DNA from: Nocardia iowensis
Lineage (GTDB): Bacteria > Actinomycetota > Actinomycetes > Mycobacteriales > Mycobacteriaceae
Direction: 5' to 3'
Assembly: GCF_019222765.1 (NCBI RefSeq)
Contig: NZ_CP078145.1
Location: 5,146,001 to 5,210,000, forward strand
DNA length: 64,000 bases
The position numbers and the translations under genes are program-made. Positions 51,513 through 60,814 of this stretch are shown here, in pieces (the first letter of the stretch is position 1; the number at the start of each line of letters is the position of its first letter). The notes beneath the pieces are model-generated. The model searched no databases. It was given only the letters and a program-made list of their open reading frames with translations, and had not been told where the DNA came from.

Positions 51513-52367
51513 ATGACCGATCCCCTTTCCAACGGCGAGAAGCTTGTTGAGATCAACGATGTCGAGCTGTGCGTCGAGACCTTCGGGAATCCGGCGAACC
51601 CGGCGATCCTGCTCATCGACGGCGCGGCCGCCTCGATGCTGTGGTGGGAATCCGAGCTGTGCGAACAGATCGCGCGCGGCGACCGGTTCGTCATCCGCTA
51701 CGACAACCGGGACACCGGCAGATCCACCAGCTACCCGCCAGGGCGGCCGGGTTACACGTTCACCGATCTGGCCGACGACGCGCTCGGCATTTTGGATGTC
51801 ATGAACGTCGAGCGCGCACACTTCGTCTGCCGGTCCATGTCCGGCGGAATCGGGCTGATCATCGGGGTGGACCACCCCGACCGGGTGGAGTCGCTGACGT
51901 TCGTCTCCACCTCCACCGGCGAGGACGGACTGCCGCCGTCGTCGGACGAGCTCACCAGCGGCATCCCTGCCGCCCCGGACCCTGCCGATGCCGCCGCGGT
52001 GGTGGACTTTGTTGTCGCATCGGCAAAGGCGTACTCGGGCGGCTCGCCCTACTTCGACGAGACCGCCACGCGCGCACTGGTCGAGTGGGACGTGGCCCGC
52101 ACTCGCGACATCGCGTCCACCCTCGTCAACCACTACGCGATGAGCTTCGACGGGTCGTCCCGCGACTTCGCCGCCCTCGAGGCGCCGAGTCTGGTGGTGC
52201 ACGGCGACCACGACCCGGTTTGCCCGCTCCCACACGGATACGCGCTGCGGGACGCGATCTCTGGCGCGACGCTGCTGGTCCTGGAAGGCGCCGGGCACGA
52301 CCTGCCTAAGCCGCTGTGGGACGTGTTCGTCCCGGCCCTGCTCGCGCACACCGAACGCCGACCATGA
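51513..52367 (+). CDS. Alpha/beta hydrolase
   Basis: A 284-residue alpha/beta-hydrolase: DGAAASMLWW oxyanion loop, RYDNRDTGRS, the nucleophile region CRSMSGG, an acid in HGDHDPV and the His in EGAGHDLP. The elbow is atypical, since both glycines of GxSxG are replaced (Cys before, Ser after). It resembles RdmC/haloalkane-type esterases. It lies 27 bases after monooxygenase copy 1 and may act on its product or in an unrelated detoxification step. Confidence 0.8.
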   Translation: MTDPLSNGEKLVEINDVELCVETFGNPANPAILLIDGAAASMLWWESELCEQIARGDRFVIRYDNRDTGRSTSYPPGRPGYTFTDLADDALGILDVMNVERAHFVCRSMSGGIGLIIGVDHPDRVESLTFVSTSTGEDGLPPSSDELTSGIPAAPDPADAAAVVDFVVASAKAYSGGSPYFDETATRALVEWDVARTRDIASTLVNHYAMSFDGSSRDFAALEAPSLVVHGDHDPVCPLPHGYALRDAISGATLLVLEGAGHDLPKPLWDVFVPALLAHTERRP

Positions 52368-52417
52368 TCCGGGTGCAGTCGGCGCTCTGGCTGTCGATCT
52401 TTCGATGAGAGGTTACA

Positions 52418-53197
52418 GTGACGGTGATGTCCGATTTGTTCGACTACGACGCGGAATTGCGCCTGCACAACGAACGCTTTCGCGCCGCTGCCCGAGTCGG
52501 CGCTCACGACTGCGTGCTCGACATCGGCTGTGGCACCGGCCAATCCACGCGCGAGGCGGCCCGCGCCGCCGTCACCGGCAGCGTGGTAGGCGTCGATCTC
52601 TCCGCGCCGATGCTCGAACGGGCCCGTCAGCTCAGCGACGACCAGGGACTGACCAATATCACCTACCAGCTGGCAGACGCTCAGGTTCACCGTTTTCCAC
52701 CGACGCGCTTCGACCTCTGTATCAGCAGGTTCGGAACGATGTTCTTCGCCGACCCGGTCGCCGCGTTCACCAATATCGGCCGCTCTCTGCGCCCCGGAGC
52801 GCGCCTGGTGCTGCTGGTCTGGCAAGCGCGCGACCGCAATGAGTGGGCCACCGCGATCCGCCGGTCCCTCACCGCCGCATCAGCCACCCCCCGCGGTCCG
52901 GACGCCTTCTCTCTCGCCGACCCGACCGTCACGGAAGGCATCCTGACGGCGGCGGGCTTCGCGGAAGTCGGCTTCACCGACGTGCACGAGCCCGTCTACT
53001 ACGGCCCGGACAGCGCCGCCGCCTTCGATGCCGTACTCCGCCTATGGGAAGTCAAAGACTTGCTTGCCGACCTCGACGCCGCCGCGGCCGAGCAGGCACG
53101 CACGCGGCTACGCACCACCCTCGACGCGCACAACACCGACGGTGGCGTGTACTTCGACTCGCGTGCCTGGATCGTCACAGCTCGCCGCCCTCGCTGA
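52418..53197 (+). CDS. Class I SAM-dependent methyltransferase
   Basis: A 259-residue Rossmann methyltransferase with CVLDIGCGTGQS (SAM motif I), VVGVDLSAPML (motif II) and a following FDLCISRFGTMFF. It starts at GTG 52418 or ATG 52427. It belongs to the UbiE/SmtA-like group; the acceptor is not predictable. It is placed between the hydrolase and the second monooxygenase copy, all rightward, so the set may be one transcription unit. Confidence 0.85.
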   Translation: MTVMSDLFDYDAELRLHNERFRAAARVGAHDCVLDIGCGTGQSTREAARAAVTGSVVGVDLSAPMLERARQLSDDQGLTNITYQLADAQVHRFPPTRFDLCISRFGTMFFADPVAAFTNIGRSLRPGARLVLLVWQARDRNEWATAIRRSLTAASATPRGPDAFSLADPTVTEGILTAAGFAEVGFTDVHEPVYYGPDSAAAFDAVLRLWEVKDLLADLDAAAAEQARTRLRTTLDAHNTDGGVYFDSRAWIVTARRPR

Positions 53198-53351
53198 CCA
53201 ACTCTCTCACCGCTCGGCGCTCACAACACGCGAGGCAGGCGCACGAGCACGCAAGCCGCACGCAAGGGCGGTGCAATCCTCGCGCGGCATTCTCGTCAGC
53301 GTGACCGAACACGCAGAGCAGCAAGCCAATCGCACCCCACGAGAAACCACC

Positions 53352-54437
53352 ATGACCACTTCAGTGACGATCATCGGCGCCGGACTCGGCGGACTCACCC
53401 TCGCCCGCGTCCTGCACCTGCACGGCATCCCGGCCACCATCTATGAGGCAGAGCCGTCCCCGATGGCACGGGCGCAGGGCGGGTTGCTCGACATCCACGA
53501 CTACAACGGCCAACTCGCCCTCGAAGCGGCCGACCTGATGAACGAGTTTCGCGGCATCATCCTGGAAGGGCACCAGGCAATGCGGGTCCTCGACCCGGAC
53601 GGCACCGTCCTGCTCGACAAAGCCGACGACGGCACGGGCGGACGCCCCGAGGTGCATCGCGCCGACCTGCGCCAGATCCTGCTCGACTCGCTCCCGGCCG
53701 GTACCGTCCGGTGGGCACACAAGCTCAGCAGTGTTCGTCCCCTCGAAAAGGGCCGCTACGAGTTGACTTTCGCCGACGGCAGCACCGCCGTCACCAGCCT
53801 GCTGGTCGGCGCCGACGGCGCATGGTCCCGAGTCCGGCCGCTGTTGTCCAGCGCCACACCGGAATACGCAGGCAAGTCGGCCGTCGAGACCTACCTGTTG
53901 GACGCCGACACGAACCACCCCGCCACCGCGAAAGCTGTTGGCGGCGGGTCGATGATCAGCGCGACACGGGGCAAAGAACTCTTCGCGCACCGGGAAAAGC
54001 ACGCGACCCTGCATACCTACGCGGTACTGGCCAAACCGCTGGACTGGTTCGCCGCCATCGATTTCACCGATACCACCGCAGCCACCGCGCGGATCGCGCG
54101 GGAATTCGACGGCTGGGCACCGGAACTCACCGCACTGATCACCGCGAGCGACACCGCGCCGCTGCTGCGCCCCCAGTACACTCTGCCCATCGGCCACCGG
54201 TGGGATCGTGTCCCAGGAGTGACCTTGCTCGGCGACGCGGCCCACCTCGCACCGCCGAGCGGCGAGGGAGCCAACCTGGCCATGCTCGACGGCGCCGACC
54301 TCGGGAAGGCCCTTGCCGCGCACCCCGATGATGTCGAAACCGCACTCACCGAGTACGAGCAGGCCATGTTCCCTCGAAGTGTCGAGATGCCCTTGGAAGC
54401 GGTCGAGTTCTTCGAGAGTTTCCACCAGCCACGATAA
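53352..54437 (+). CDS. TetX-like FAD-dependent monooxygenase, copy 2
   Basis: A 361-residue flavin monooxygenase, clearly paralogous to copy 1: both share GAGLGGLTLARVLH, RAQGG(M/L)LDIHDYNGQLA, GADGAWSR(I/V)RPLL, QDWFAAIDF-like and GDAAHLAPP segments in the same order. It ends 16 residues earlier. The upstream region also resembles that of copy 1 (GCAAGGGCGG present in both), so the duplication included promoter sequence. Function as for copy 1. Confidence 0.87.
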   Translation: MTTSVTIIGAGLGGLTLARVLHLHGIPATIYEAEPSPMARAQGGLLDIHDYNGQLALEAADLMNEFRGIILEGHQAMRVLDPDGTVLLDKADDGTGGRPEVHRADLRQILLDSLPAGTVRWAHKLSSVRPLEKGRYELTFADGSTAVTSLLVGADGAWSRVRPLLSSATPEYAGKSAVETYLLDADTNHPATAKAVGGGSMISATRGKELFAHREKHATLHTYAVLAKPLDWFAAIDFTDTTAATARIAREFDGWAPELTALITASDTAPLLRPQYTLPIGHRWDRVPGVTLLGDAAHLAPPSGEGANLAMLDGADLGKALAAHPDDVETALTEYEQAMFPRSVEMPLEAVEFFESFHQPR

Positions 54438-54522
54438 GCAACGCGCACCGGTCGAAACCTGCTTGCTGACTAACCATTTCACCAACGACATCAGTGTGAG
54501 ACGAGGCGGTGGTTTGGGCCCG

Positions 54523-55041
54523 ATGATTCTGCGCGATGGACCCACCACCGCCACAACACATATCGACGCGCTCGTCGACCTGTATGCCGACGTTTTCGCC
54601 GAACCACCCTATTGCGAGGGGCCAGAGCAGGTTGCTCGCTTCCGAGTGCTGCTCATCGATGAAATGGACCGCCCCGGATTCGCCGTGGTCCGGGCGGTGG
54701 ACCACGGCACATTGGTCGGCATGGCCTACGGGTTCACGATCCCCGCCGAACAGTGGTGGCACGACGCCGCGACGTCGCCGCCGCCCGCCGCCATCGGTGT
54801 CGCGAAGTTCGCGATCATGGAACTGGCTGTGCGACAAAGCCATCGGGGACAGGGGCTCGGCCGTGAACTCCTCGGCGACCTGCTGCGCGGTCGCACCGAG
54901 CCGATCGCGTTCCTCGGCGTCGACCCCGCGGCCCCCGCTTACGCGATCTATCGCAAGTGGGGATGGCGTGAGGCCGGACACACGGTCCCGAAGTCCGGCC
55001 GTTCCTACGCCATCCTGCTGATCGACCTGCCACCTCGATAA
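54523..55041 (+). CDS. GNAT-family N-acetyltransferase
   Basis: A 172-residue GNAT acyltransferase. The acetyl-CoA loop is HRGQGLGRELL (Q/RxxGxG/A), and LGVDPAAPAYAIYRKWGW is the C-terminal acceptor-side segment. It starts at ATG 54523. Substrate unknown; it could acetylate an amine of a small molecule, protein or antibiotic. It follows the second flavin monooxygenase by 85 bases. Confidence 0.85.
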   Translation: MILRDGPTTATTHIDALVDLYADVFAEPPYCEGPEQVARFRVLLIDEMDRPGFAVVRAVDHGTLVGMAYGFTIPAEQWWHDAATSPPPAAIGVAKFAIMELAVRQSHRGQGLGRELLGDLLRGRTEPIAFLGVDPAAPAYAIYRKWGWREAGHTVPKSGRSYAILLIDLPPR

Positions 55042-55230
55042 ATACAACATGGCTGGATCACCGTCCAGTGCAAGATCGGCAGTGACGCGGGCGAAGTGTG
55101 GCAGTCGGAACAGCTTCGCACTGCGGCGTGGTGCAGCCGGTCTACGCCGCGCCGCGGCGGTCATCGCAAGATAGAATGTGGCTGCATGGTTCCGGCTTTG
55201 GTGCTCGTTCAGTAAAGGGAGTCCGCGCGG

Positions 55231-56436
55231 ATGGATCGCCGGAACATGGGGATCAGCCGACGCCGTGTGCTGTTGGCGACCGGAGCCTCGATCGCACTCA
55301 CTGTGCTGGCCGAGCCGACGCAAGCAGTAACGATCACCCGGAACGTGTCCGCCGACCCCGAGGACCCCGGAAAGCGGGCGGACCTGGCAGAACAGGCGCT
55401 CGTACAGCGGCATGTGCGCACGCTCTGGGGTCGGCCGCAAACGCGGCTGGGCACGCTTGTCTGGCCTGCGTCCTCATTGGACCAGTCGTTCGTGCGATGG
55501 TGCTACTGGTGGCAAGCCCACCTTCTCGACTGTGCGGTGGACGCCGCGTACCGCGCCCGTACCCCCGAACGGATAGACCGGGTCATTTCCCTCGCCCGCG
55601 GTATTCGGACCCGCAACCTTACCGGCTGGACCAACCGGTACTACGACGATATGGCGTGGCTGGCGCTGGCGCTCGAACGCGCCGACCGGTTGCTCGGTAT
55701 CCGGTTCGGCGACGCTGTCGGCAAGTTGAAAGCCGACCTGATGGACGGCTGGAACCCGGTCGTCGGTGCGGTGCCCTGGCGGTCCGGCGACGAGTATTAC
55801 AACACCCCCGCGATCGGTCCGACCGGTATCGCGATGGCGCGTTTGGGTGAGCTGTCCCGGGCCGGACAACTTGCCGATTTCCTGCACACCCGACTGCGCG
55901 ACACCGACAGCGGCCTGATCCTCGACGGCGTCCATGAACCCGGCGGACGAGTAGACCGCACCGTCCTCACCTACTGCCAGGGCGTGGCCATCGGGCTGGA
56001 AACCGAGCTGGCAATACGCACAGGGGAATCCGGCCATCGCCAGCGCGTGGCAGCCCTCGTCGCCGCGGCCGGGGACGGGCTCACCGACGCCGGGGTGATC
56101 GTCCCGGCCGCCGGGGACGACTCCGGGCTATTCATGGGTATCCTCGCCAGATATCTCGCGCAAGCCGCACTGGCTTTAGGCGACACCACCGCCGCGAATA
56201 TCGTGCACACTTCCGCGCGAGCGGCTTGGAAACACCGGGCCGACGTGGACGGGCTACCGCTGTTCGGTGTGGATTGGAACCGCCCGGTCACAATGCCGGA
56301 GCAGCCGGGCACCTTTCCACAGCTCATGCGGTCGTCCGCCGCTTCGTCGGCGAACCTGAGCCGCGATCTATCCGTACAGCTGAGCGGATGGATGCTGCTC
56401 GAAGCGGATTACCAGCTCACCGCTGCAGGACGCTGA
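55231..56436 (+). CDS. Secreted glycoside hydrolase family 76 protein (alpha-1,6-mannanase-like)
   Basis: A 401-residue exported enzyme. The N-terminus SRRRVLLATGAS is a twin-arginine signal, and the Asp139-Asp140 pair in NRYYDDMAWLAL is the catalytic pair of GH76 (endo-alpha-1,6-mannanases). The (alpha/alpha)6 toroid helices continue to the C-terminus. AAAGGGAG lies upstream of ATG 55231. In actinomycetes such enzymes trim the alpha-1,6-mannan core of lipomannan/lipoarabinomannan, or host or fungal mannan. Confidence 0.82.
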   Translation: MDRRNMGISRRRVLLATGASIALTVLAEPTQAVTITRNVSADPEDPGKRADLAEQALVQRHVRTLWGRPQTRLGTLVWPASSLDQSFVRWCYWWQAHLLDCAVDAAYRARTPERIDRVISLARGIRTRNLTGWTNRYYDDMAWLALALERADRLLGIRFGDAVGKLKADLMDGWNPVVGAVPWRSGDEYYNTPAIGPTGIAMARLGELSRAGQLADFLHTRLRDTDSGLILDGVHEPGGRVDRTVLTYCQGVAIGLETELAIRTGESGHRQRVAALVAAAGDGLTDAGVIVPAAGDDSGLFMGILARYLAQAALALGDTTAANIVHTSARAAWKHRADVDGLPLFGVDWNRPVTMPEQPGTFPQLMRSSAASSANLSRDLSVQLSGWMLLEADYQLTAAGR

Positions 56437-56466
56437 ACCGCGGCGGATAGCGTCCCGGCTCCGACT

Positions 56467-56492
56467 GGTTACCCGCGCCCTTCGAGGTAACC
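56467..56492. terminator. Hairpin between convergent GH76 and Mrp genes
   Basis: GGTTACC (56467-56473) and GGTAACC (56486-56492) form a perfect 7-base stem with a 12-base loop, 31 bases after the GH76 stop and close to the Mrp stop on the other strand. Confidence 0.5.
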
Positions 56493-56503
56493 CGAAGTGT
56501 GGA

Positions 56504-57253
56504 TCAGTCGTCGCCGGAGAGGTAGTCGCGAACGGTGGTCGTGACCGGGGCGAGGTCGGTGACGGTCGGTGCGGCGCCCGGCCGGTAGGGCAGGCTGGCG
56601 AGCTTGCTGATGCCGCGATTCCAGATGGTGCGATCGGCCGGGGTCGGGGGATGCAATTCGATGTGGTGCGCGCAGCTGGGACAACTGAGGTAAGCCATGT
56701 TCTCGATTCCGCCGAGTACGGGGACCTTCAGATGGTTCAGCACGGTGGTGAGTCGATGACTGTCGAGGTGGGACACTTCGGCGGGTGTGACAACAAGAAT
56801 GACAGCGAGGCGGTCGGCGATCCGCAGTGCGTTCCCGATGCTGGTGGTACCGGGTGGCAGGTCGACGATGAGGATGTCGCGGCTATTCCATTGGGTACGC
56901 GTGATCAGCCGGGTCAGCAGCATATCGGCGAAGCGTTCCCCCACGGAGAAGGCTTGAGTGCCCGCCATCAAGAATCCAGCGGACGCGATTTGCATGCCGT
57001 CGACCTCGATGGCTTCGAGATCGCTTCGGTGCGGGCCGAAGTCGGCGATGCGCAGCGACGCGGTCGGGACATCGCGGCGGAAGCCGACCATACGAGGAAT
57101 ATCGGGACCGGAGAGGTCTGCATCGACAAGGCCGACCCGGACACCACTGGCGGTGAGGGCCCGAGCCAGTGCCAGCGCAATGCTGGATTTGCCGACACCG
57201 CCCTTTCCGCTGGCTACCGCGACGATGGGAGTCGCCGAGATGGGTGGGGTCAC
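56504..57253 (-). CDS. Mrp/NBP35-type P-loop ATPase
   Basis: A 249-residue ApbC/Mrp family ATPase with the deviant Walker A SGKGGVGKS at residues 15-23, LVDADLSGPDIPRM and IVDLPPGTTS, and Cys191-x2-Cys194 (YLSCPSCAHH), which binds an iron-sulfur cluster in such carriers. It may assemble or carry Fe-S clusters. It is shorter than standard Mrp and lacks the N-terminal MIP18-like domain, so it may be a specialised paralogue. Confidence 0.82.
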   Translation of the reverse strand: MTPPISATPIVAVASGKGGVGKSSIALALARALTASGVRVGLVDADLSGPDIPRMVGFRRDVPTASLRIADFGPHRSDLEAIEVDGMQIASAGFLMAGTQAFSVGERFADMLLTRLITRTQWNSRDILIVDLPPGTTSIGNALRIADRLAVILVVTPAEVSHLDSHRLTTVLNHLKVPVLGGIENMAYLSCPSCAHHIELHPPTPADRTIWNRGISKLASLPYRPGAAPTVTDLAPVTTTVRDYLSGDD

Positions 57254-57349
57254 GTGTGCACGCTACCGGCTCGGTCGTTCGGAAGCGCCCGAAATTATCG
57301 GTGCGAACAGGCGAGCGGTGCCGCCGATGTTCAACGGGGGCAGGATGAC

Positions 57350-57928
57350 TCAGGCATGGAGGGTGGGCCGGTAGATGAGCTCTTGGGTGCGACCGTCGAG
57401 CGTTCGGCTCTCGATCAGCTCGAGGTCGAAATCGGCCGCACCCTGAAAGATCGGGGCCGCTCCGGTCTGACCGGTGATCACCGGAAAGACCGTCACCTGG
57501 ACGCGGTCGACCAGACCGGCGGCCATCAGCGAGCGGTTCAACGACAGACTGCCGTGTGAGCGCAACGGCACCTCGGACTCCTCCTTGAGCCGGGCGACAA
57601 CGTCGACCGCGTCGCCGCTCACGACCGTCGCATCCGGCCAGTCGAGCGGCCCTTGCAGCGTGCTCGACACCACCGTTGCCGGCAGGTTCCGCATCCGGGT
57701 GACCCACGGGTCACGCACCTCGGACTCCTCGGTACTCGACGCCATCATCTGCGCGAACGCCCGATATGTGTTGGCGCCGAACACCATCCGCTGCTCCTCG
57801 CCGTACACCGCGAGGCGGTGCTCGAGCAGTTCGGGACCTTGCTTGCCCCAATAGCCGCGCCAGTTGCCGCTGGCGGAGCCGAAGCCGTCGAGACTGGTAA
57901 AGACATCGAAGGTGTAGGTAACGGTCAT
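57350..57928 (-). CDS. Dihydrofolate reductase/RibD-like reductase family protein
   Basis: A 192-residue protein of the RibD C-terminal/DHFR-like family: TFDVFTSLDGFGSA at the N-terminus, RMVFGANTYRAF, and LRSHGSLSLNRSLMAAGLVDRVQVTVFPVITG, the conserved second half. GAGGAGAACATC precedes ATG 57928. Such proteins are probably NADPH-dependent reductases of unknown substrates. It diverges from the rifampicin phosphotransferase gene. Confidence 0.82.
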   Translation of the reverse strand: MTVTYTFDVFTSLDGFGSASGNWRGYWGKQGPELLEHRLAVYGEEQRMVFGANTYRAFAQMMASSTEESEVRDPWVTRMRNLPATVVSSTLQGPLDWPDATVVSGDAVDVVARLKEESEVPLRSHGSLSLNRSLMAAGLVDRVQVTVFPVITGQTGAAPIFQGAADFDLELIESRTLDGRTQELIYRPTLHA

Positions 57929-58104
57929 GATGTTCTCCTCTGGTGTGTTGATCGGGTTCGTCGATATAGACCGGAAACCTCGGCGAAACTCATCGCCGTC
58001 GGACTCCTGGAGTCCGCACTCCGGACGCGACTCGACCACTGCCAAGAGGGCCTGAACAAGCGGGGGGTTCGCTCCCTTCCCCCTCTCACTTTATACACGA
58101 TCCC

Positions 58105-58122
58105 GGGGCCTCATGAGGCTCC
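58105..58122. promoter_or_regulatory. 18-bp inverted repeat upstream of the rifampicin phosphotransferase gene
   Basis: GGGGCCTCA followed directly by TGAGGCTCC; the arms match with one mismatch and no spacer. It lies 57 bases upstream of the phosphotransferase ATG. Actinomycete rifampicin-inactivation genes often carry a rifampicin-associated inverted-repeat element (RAE) in this position. I do not recall the consensus exactly enough to claim a match. Confidence 0.5.
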
Positions 58123-58179
58123 GATTTTTGGTCCATAATCGCTCGCGACATGCCGAAACACCAGGTGAGGAGTACCGCG

Positions 58180-60807
58180 ATGGTCTATGTGCTCGGCTTC
58201 GAGGAGATCGACCGGACGCAGGTCGCGATCGTCGGCGGCAAGGGTGCGAATCTCGGTGAGCTGTCGCGGATCGACGGCGTCGAGGTGCCGGACGGCTTCT
58301 GTGTGACGACGGAAGCCTTTACGCGGACCGTGGCGGGCGCGCCCTCGATCGAGGATCGGCTCGACGAGCTGTCGCGCCTCGAACCGGACGATCGGGCGGC
58401 GATCCGTGAGCTGAGCGCGCAGATCCGTTGCGCGGTCGAAGAATTCGTCATTCCCGATGATGTGGCGGCCGAGATCATCGGCGCGCACGCCCGGCTGGGT
58501 GCGGGTGGCGCCTACGCCGTCCGATCCAGTGCCACCGCCGAGGATCTGCCTACCGCGTCCTTCGCGGGTCAGCAGGACACCTATCTGAACATCGTGGGGT
58601 CCGCGGCGATCCTCGAACACGTCAGCCGGTGCTGGGGCTCACTGTTCACCGAGCGGGCCGTCACCTACCGCCTGCGAAACGGATTTGGCCACAAGGTGAT
58701 TCGGATGGCGGTGGTCGTTCAGCGGATGGTGTTCCCGCGCGCCGCCGGCATCCTGGTCACCGCCGACCCCGTCACCTCCGACCGGACGGTCGTTTCCATC
58801 GACGCCGGCTTCGGCCTCGGTGAGGCCCTCGTTTCCGGCCTCGTGAACGCCGACGTCTACCAGGTTCGCGACGGCAACATCACTGGCAGGACGATCGCCG
58901 CCAAAAAGTTCTCCGTCGAGTTCGCGCCGACAGGCGGAACACAGGTGCGGGAGATCGACCGGAAGCGCCGCAACGAGCCGGTGCTCGCCGATGCCGAGGT
59001 GCTCCGACTCGCACGGCTGGGCCGCCGCATCGAAGCGCATTTCGGCAGCCCGCAGGACATCGAATGGTGCCTCGACGGTGATGATCTCCGCATCGTGCAG
59101 AGCAGGCCGATCACCACGCTGTTCCCGATTCCCGCGGCTGCCGACGAGAAGTACCACGTCTACGTTTCGGTCGGCCATCAGCAGATGATGACCGACGCGA
59201 TGAAGCCCCTGGGGATCTCGCTGTGGCAGCTCACGAGCCGGGCTCCCATGCGTGACGCGGGCGGCCGGTTGTTCGTGGACGTCACCGAAGCGCTGTCGTC
59301 GCCGACCACCCGCACGGGGCTGATCGAGGCGCTCGGCAAGTCCGATCCCCTGATCGGGGACGCGCTGCGGACCGTGATCGACCGCGATGCCTTCGTTCGT
59401 CAAGTGCCGGAGGAAGATTCGGTCGACGCACCGCCCGCAGCGCCCGGTGCCGCACCCGCGCCGATCGAGGCCGATCCCGACGTCGTCACCGAGCTGATCG
59501 CGGAGAGCGAGGCCTCCCTCACCGCGTTGAAACGCGACATCCGAACCAAGTCCGGACCGACGCTACTCGACTTCATCCAGACCGATATTCAAGAACTGCA
59601 GCGGGTTCTGTTCGCACCGCGGGGTTTGCAGGTGATCACGGCCGCGATGGACGCGTCGGAATGGCTCAACGATCGGCTGCGGGAATGGCTGGGCGAGAAG
59701 AACGCCGCCGATGCGCTCACCCAGTCGGTTCCCGGGAACGTGACGTCAGAGATGGGTCTGGCACTGCTGGACGTCGCCGATGTGATTCGCCCGCATCTGG
59801 AAATGGTGGCGTACCTGCGGCAGGTCGAGCAGGCAGGGCCGACGCGGGACGCTTTCTTGGACGAGCTGGCTGGATACCCAGGCGGCCGCGAGGCACGTGC
59901 CGCGATCGAGGACTTCCTCGACAAATACGGCATGCGCTGTGTCGGGGAGATCGACATCACCAGACCACGCTGGAGCGAAAGCCCCACCACACTCGTGCCG
60001 ACGATCCTCGGCAATATCAAGAACTTCGGGCCCGGAGCGGGCAGGCAACGCTTCGAGGACGGCCTACGCGCCGCGGAGCAGAAGAAGAGACAAATCCTGG
60101 AACGCTTGCGCACCCTGCCGGGCGGGGAGCAGAAGGCCGAAGAAACCGAACGGATGATCGACCGCGTCCGCACTTTCTCCGGGTATCGGGAGTATCCGAA
60201 GTACGGCATGGTCAGCCGCTACTTTGTCTACAAGTTGGCCCTGCTGCGCGAGGCCCAACGCCTGGTGCAGGTCAGCGTTCTTCGCGAGCCCGAAGACATC
60301 TTCTACCTGAGATTCGATGAGCTCAGCGAAGTGGTACGCACGCACCGGTTGCGTGCGGAGCTCATCGACGAGCGCAAGGAGGCGTTCCGCACGTATCAGG
60401 CACTCACCGCGCCGCGCGTGCTCACCTCCGACGGCGCGGCGCTCACCGGGGCGTATCGGCGCGAGGACCTGCCCACGGGTGCACTGCCCGGCATGGCGGT
60501 GTCCGCCGGGACAATCGAAGGCCGCGCCCGCGTCGTCTCCGACATCGCGCAGGCCGACCTCGAACCCGGCGACATCCTGGTAACCGCCTACACCGACCCG
60601 AGCTGGACCCCGCTCTTCCTCGCGATCGCGGGCCTGGTGACCGAAGTCGGCGGCCTCATGACCCACGGCGCCGTAATCGCCCGCGAATACGGCCTCCCCG
60701 CCGTCGTCGGCGTATCGCACGCCACCGACCTGATCCGCGACGGCCAGCACATCCGAGTAAACGGCACAGACGGCTACGTCGAGATCCTGTCGCAGCGGGC
60801 CGAATGA
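58180..60807 (+). CDS. rph: Rifampicin phosphotransferase (PEP synthase-like)
   Basis: An 875-residue three-domain enzyme: ATP-grasp domain first (GGKGANLGELS at about 19-30, AVRSSATAEDLPTASFAGQQ), then a rifampicin-binding insert, and a swivelling domain with the catalytic His829 in LMTHGAVIAREYGLP. This layout and length match the Rph family, which transfers the beta-phosphate of ATP to the ansa-bridge hydroxyl of rifampicin. I chose ATG 58180, preceded by GGTGAGGAG, instead of the ATG at 58150. A palindrome upstream suggests rifampicin-linked control. Some homologues may phosphorylate other substrates. Confidence 0.88.
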   Translation: MVYVLGFEEIDRTQVAIVGGKGANLGELSRIDGVEVPDGFCVTTEAFTRTVAGAPSIEDRLDELSRLEPDDRAAIRELSAQIRCAVEEFVIPDDVAAEIIGAHARLGAGGAYAVRSSATAEDLPTASFAGQQDTYLNIVGSAAILEHVSRCWGSLFTERAVTYRLRNGFGHKVIRMAVVVQRMVFPRAAGILVTADPVTSDRTVVSIDAGFGLGEALVSGLVNADVYQVRDGNITGRTIAAKKFSVEFAPTGGTQVREIDRKRRNEPVLADAEVLRLARLGRRIEAHFGSPQDIEWCLDGDDLRIVQSRPITTLFPIPAAADEKYHVYVSVGHQQMMTDAMKPLGISLWQLTSRAPMRDAGGRLFVDVTEALSSPTTRTGLIEALGKSDPLIGDALRTVIDRDAFVRQVPEEDSVDAPPAAPGAAPAPIEADPDVVTELIAESEASLTALKRDIRTKSGPTLLDFIQTDIQELQRVLFAPRGLQVITAAMDASEWLNDRLREWLGEKNAADALTQSVPGNVTSEMGLALLDVADVIRPHLEMVAYLRQVEQAGPTRDAFLDELAGYPGGREARAAIEDFLDKYGMRCVGEIDITRPRWSESPTTLVPTILGNIKNFGPGAGRQRFEDGLRAAEQKKRQILERLRTLPGGEQKAEETERMIDRVRTFSGYREYPKYGMVSRYFVYKLALLREAQRLVQVSVLREPEDIFYLRFDELSEVVRTHRLRAELIDERKEAFRTYQALTAPRVLTSDGAALTGAYRREDLPTGALPGMAVSAGTIEGRARVVSDIAQADLEPGDILVTAYTDPSWTPLFLAIAGLVTEVGGLMTHGAVIAREYGLPAVVGVSHATDLIRDGQHIRVNGTDGYVEILSQRAE

Positions 60808-60814
60808 AGTCCGC

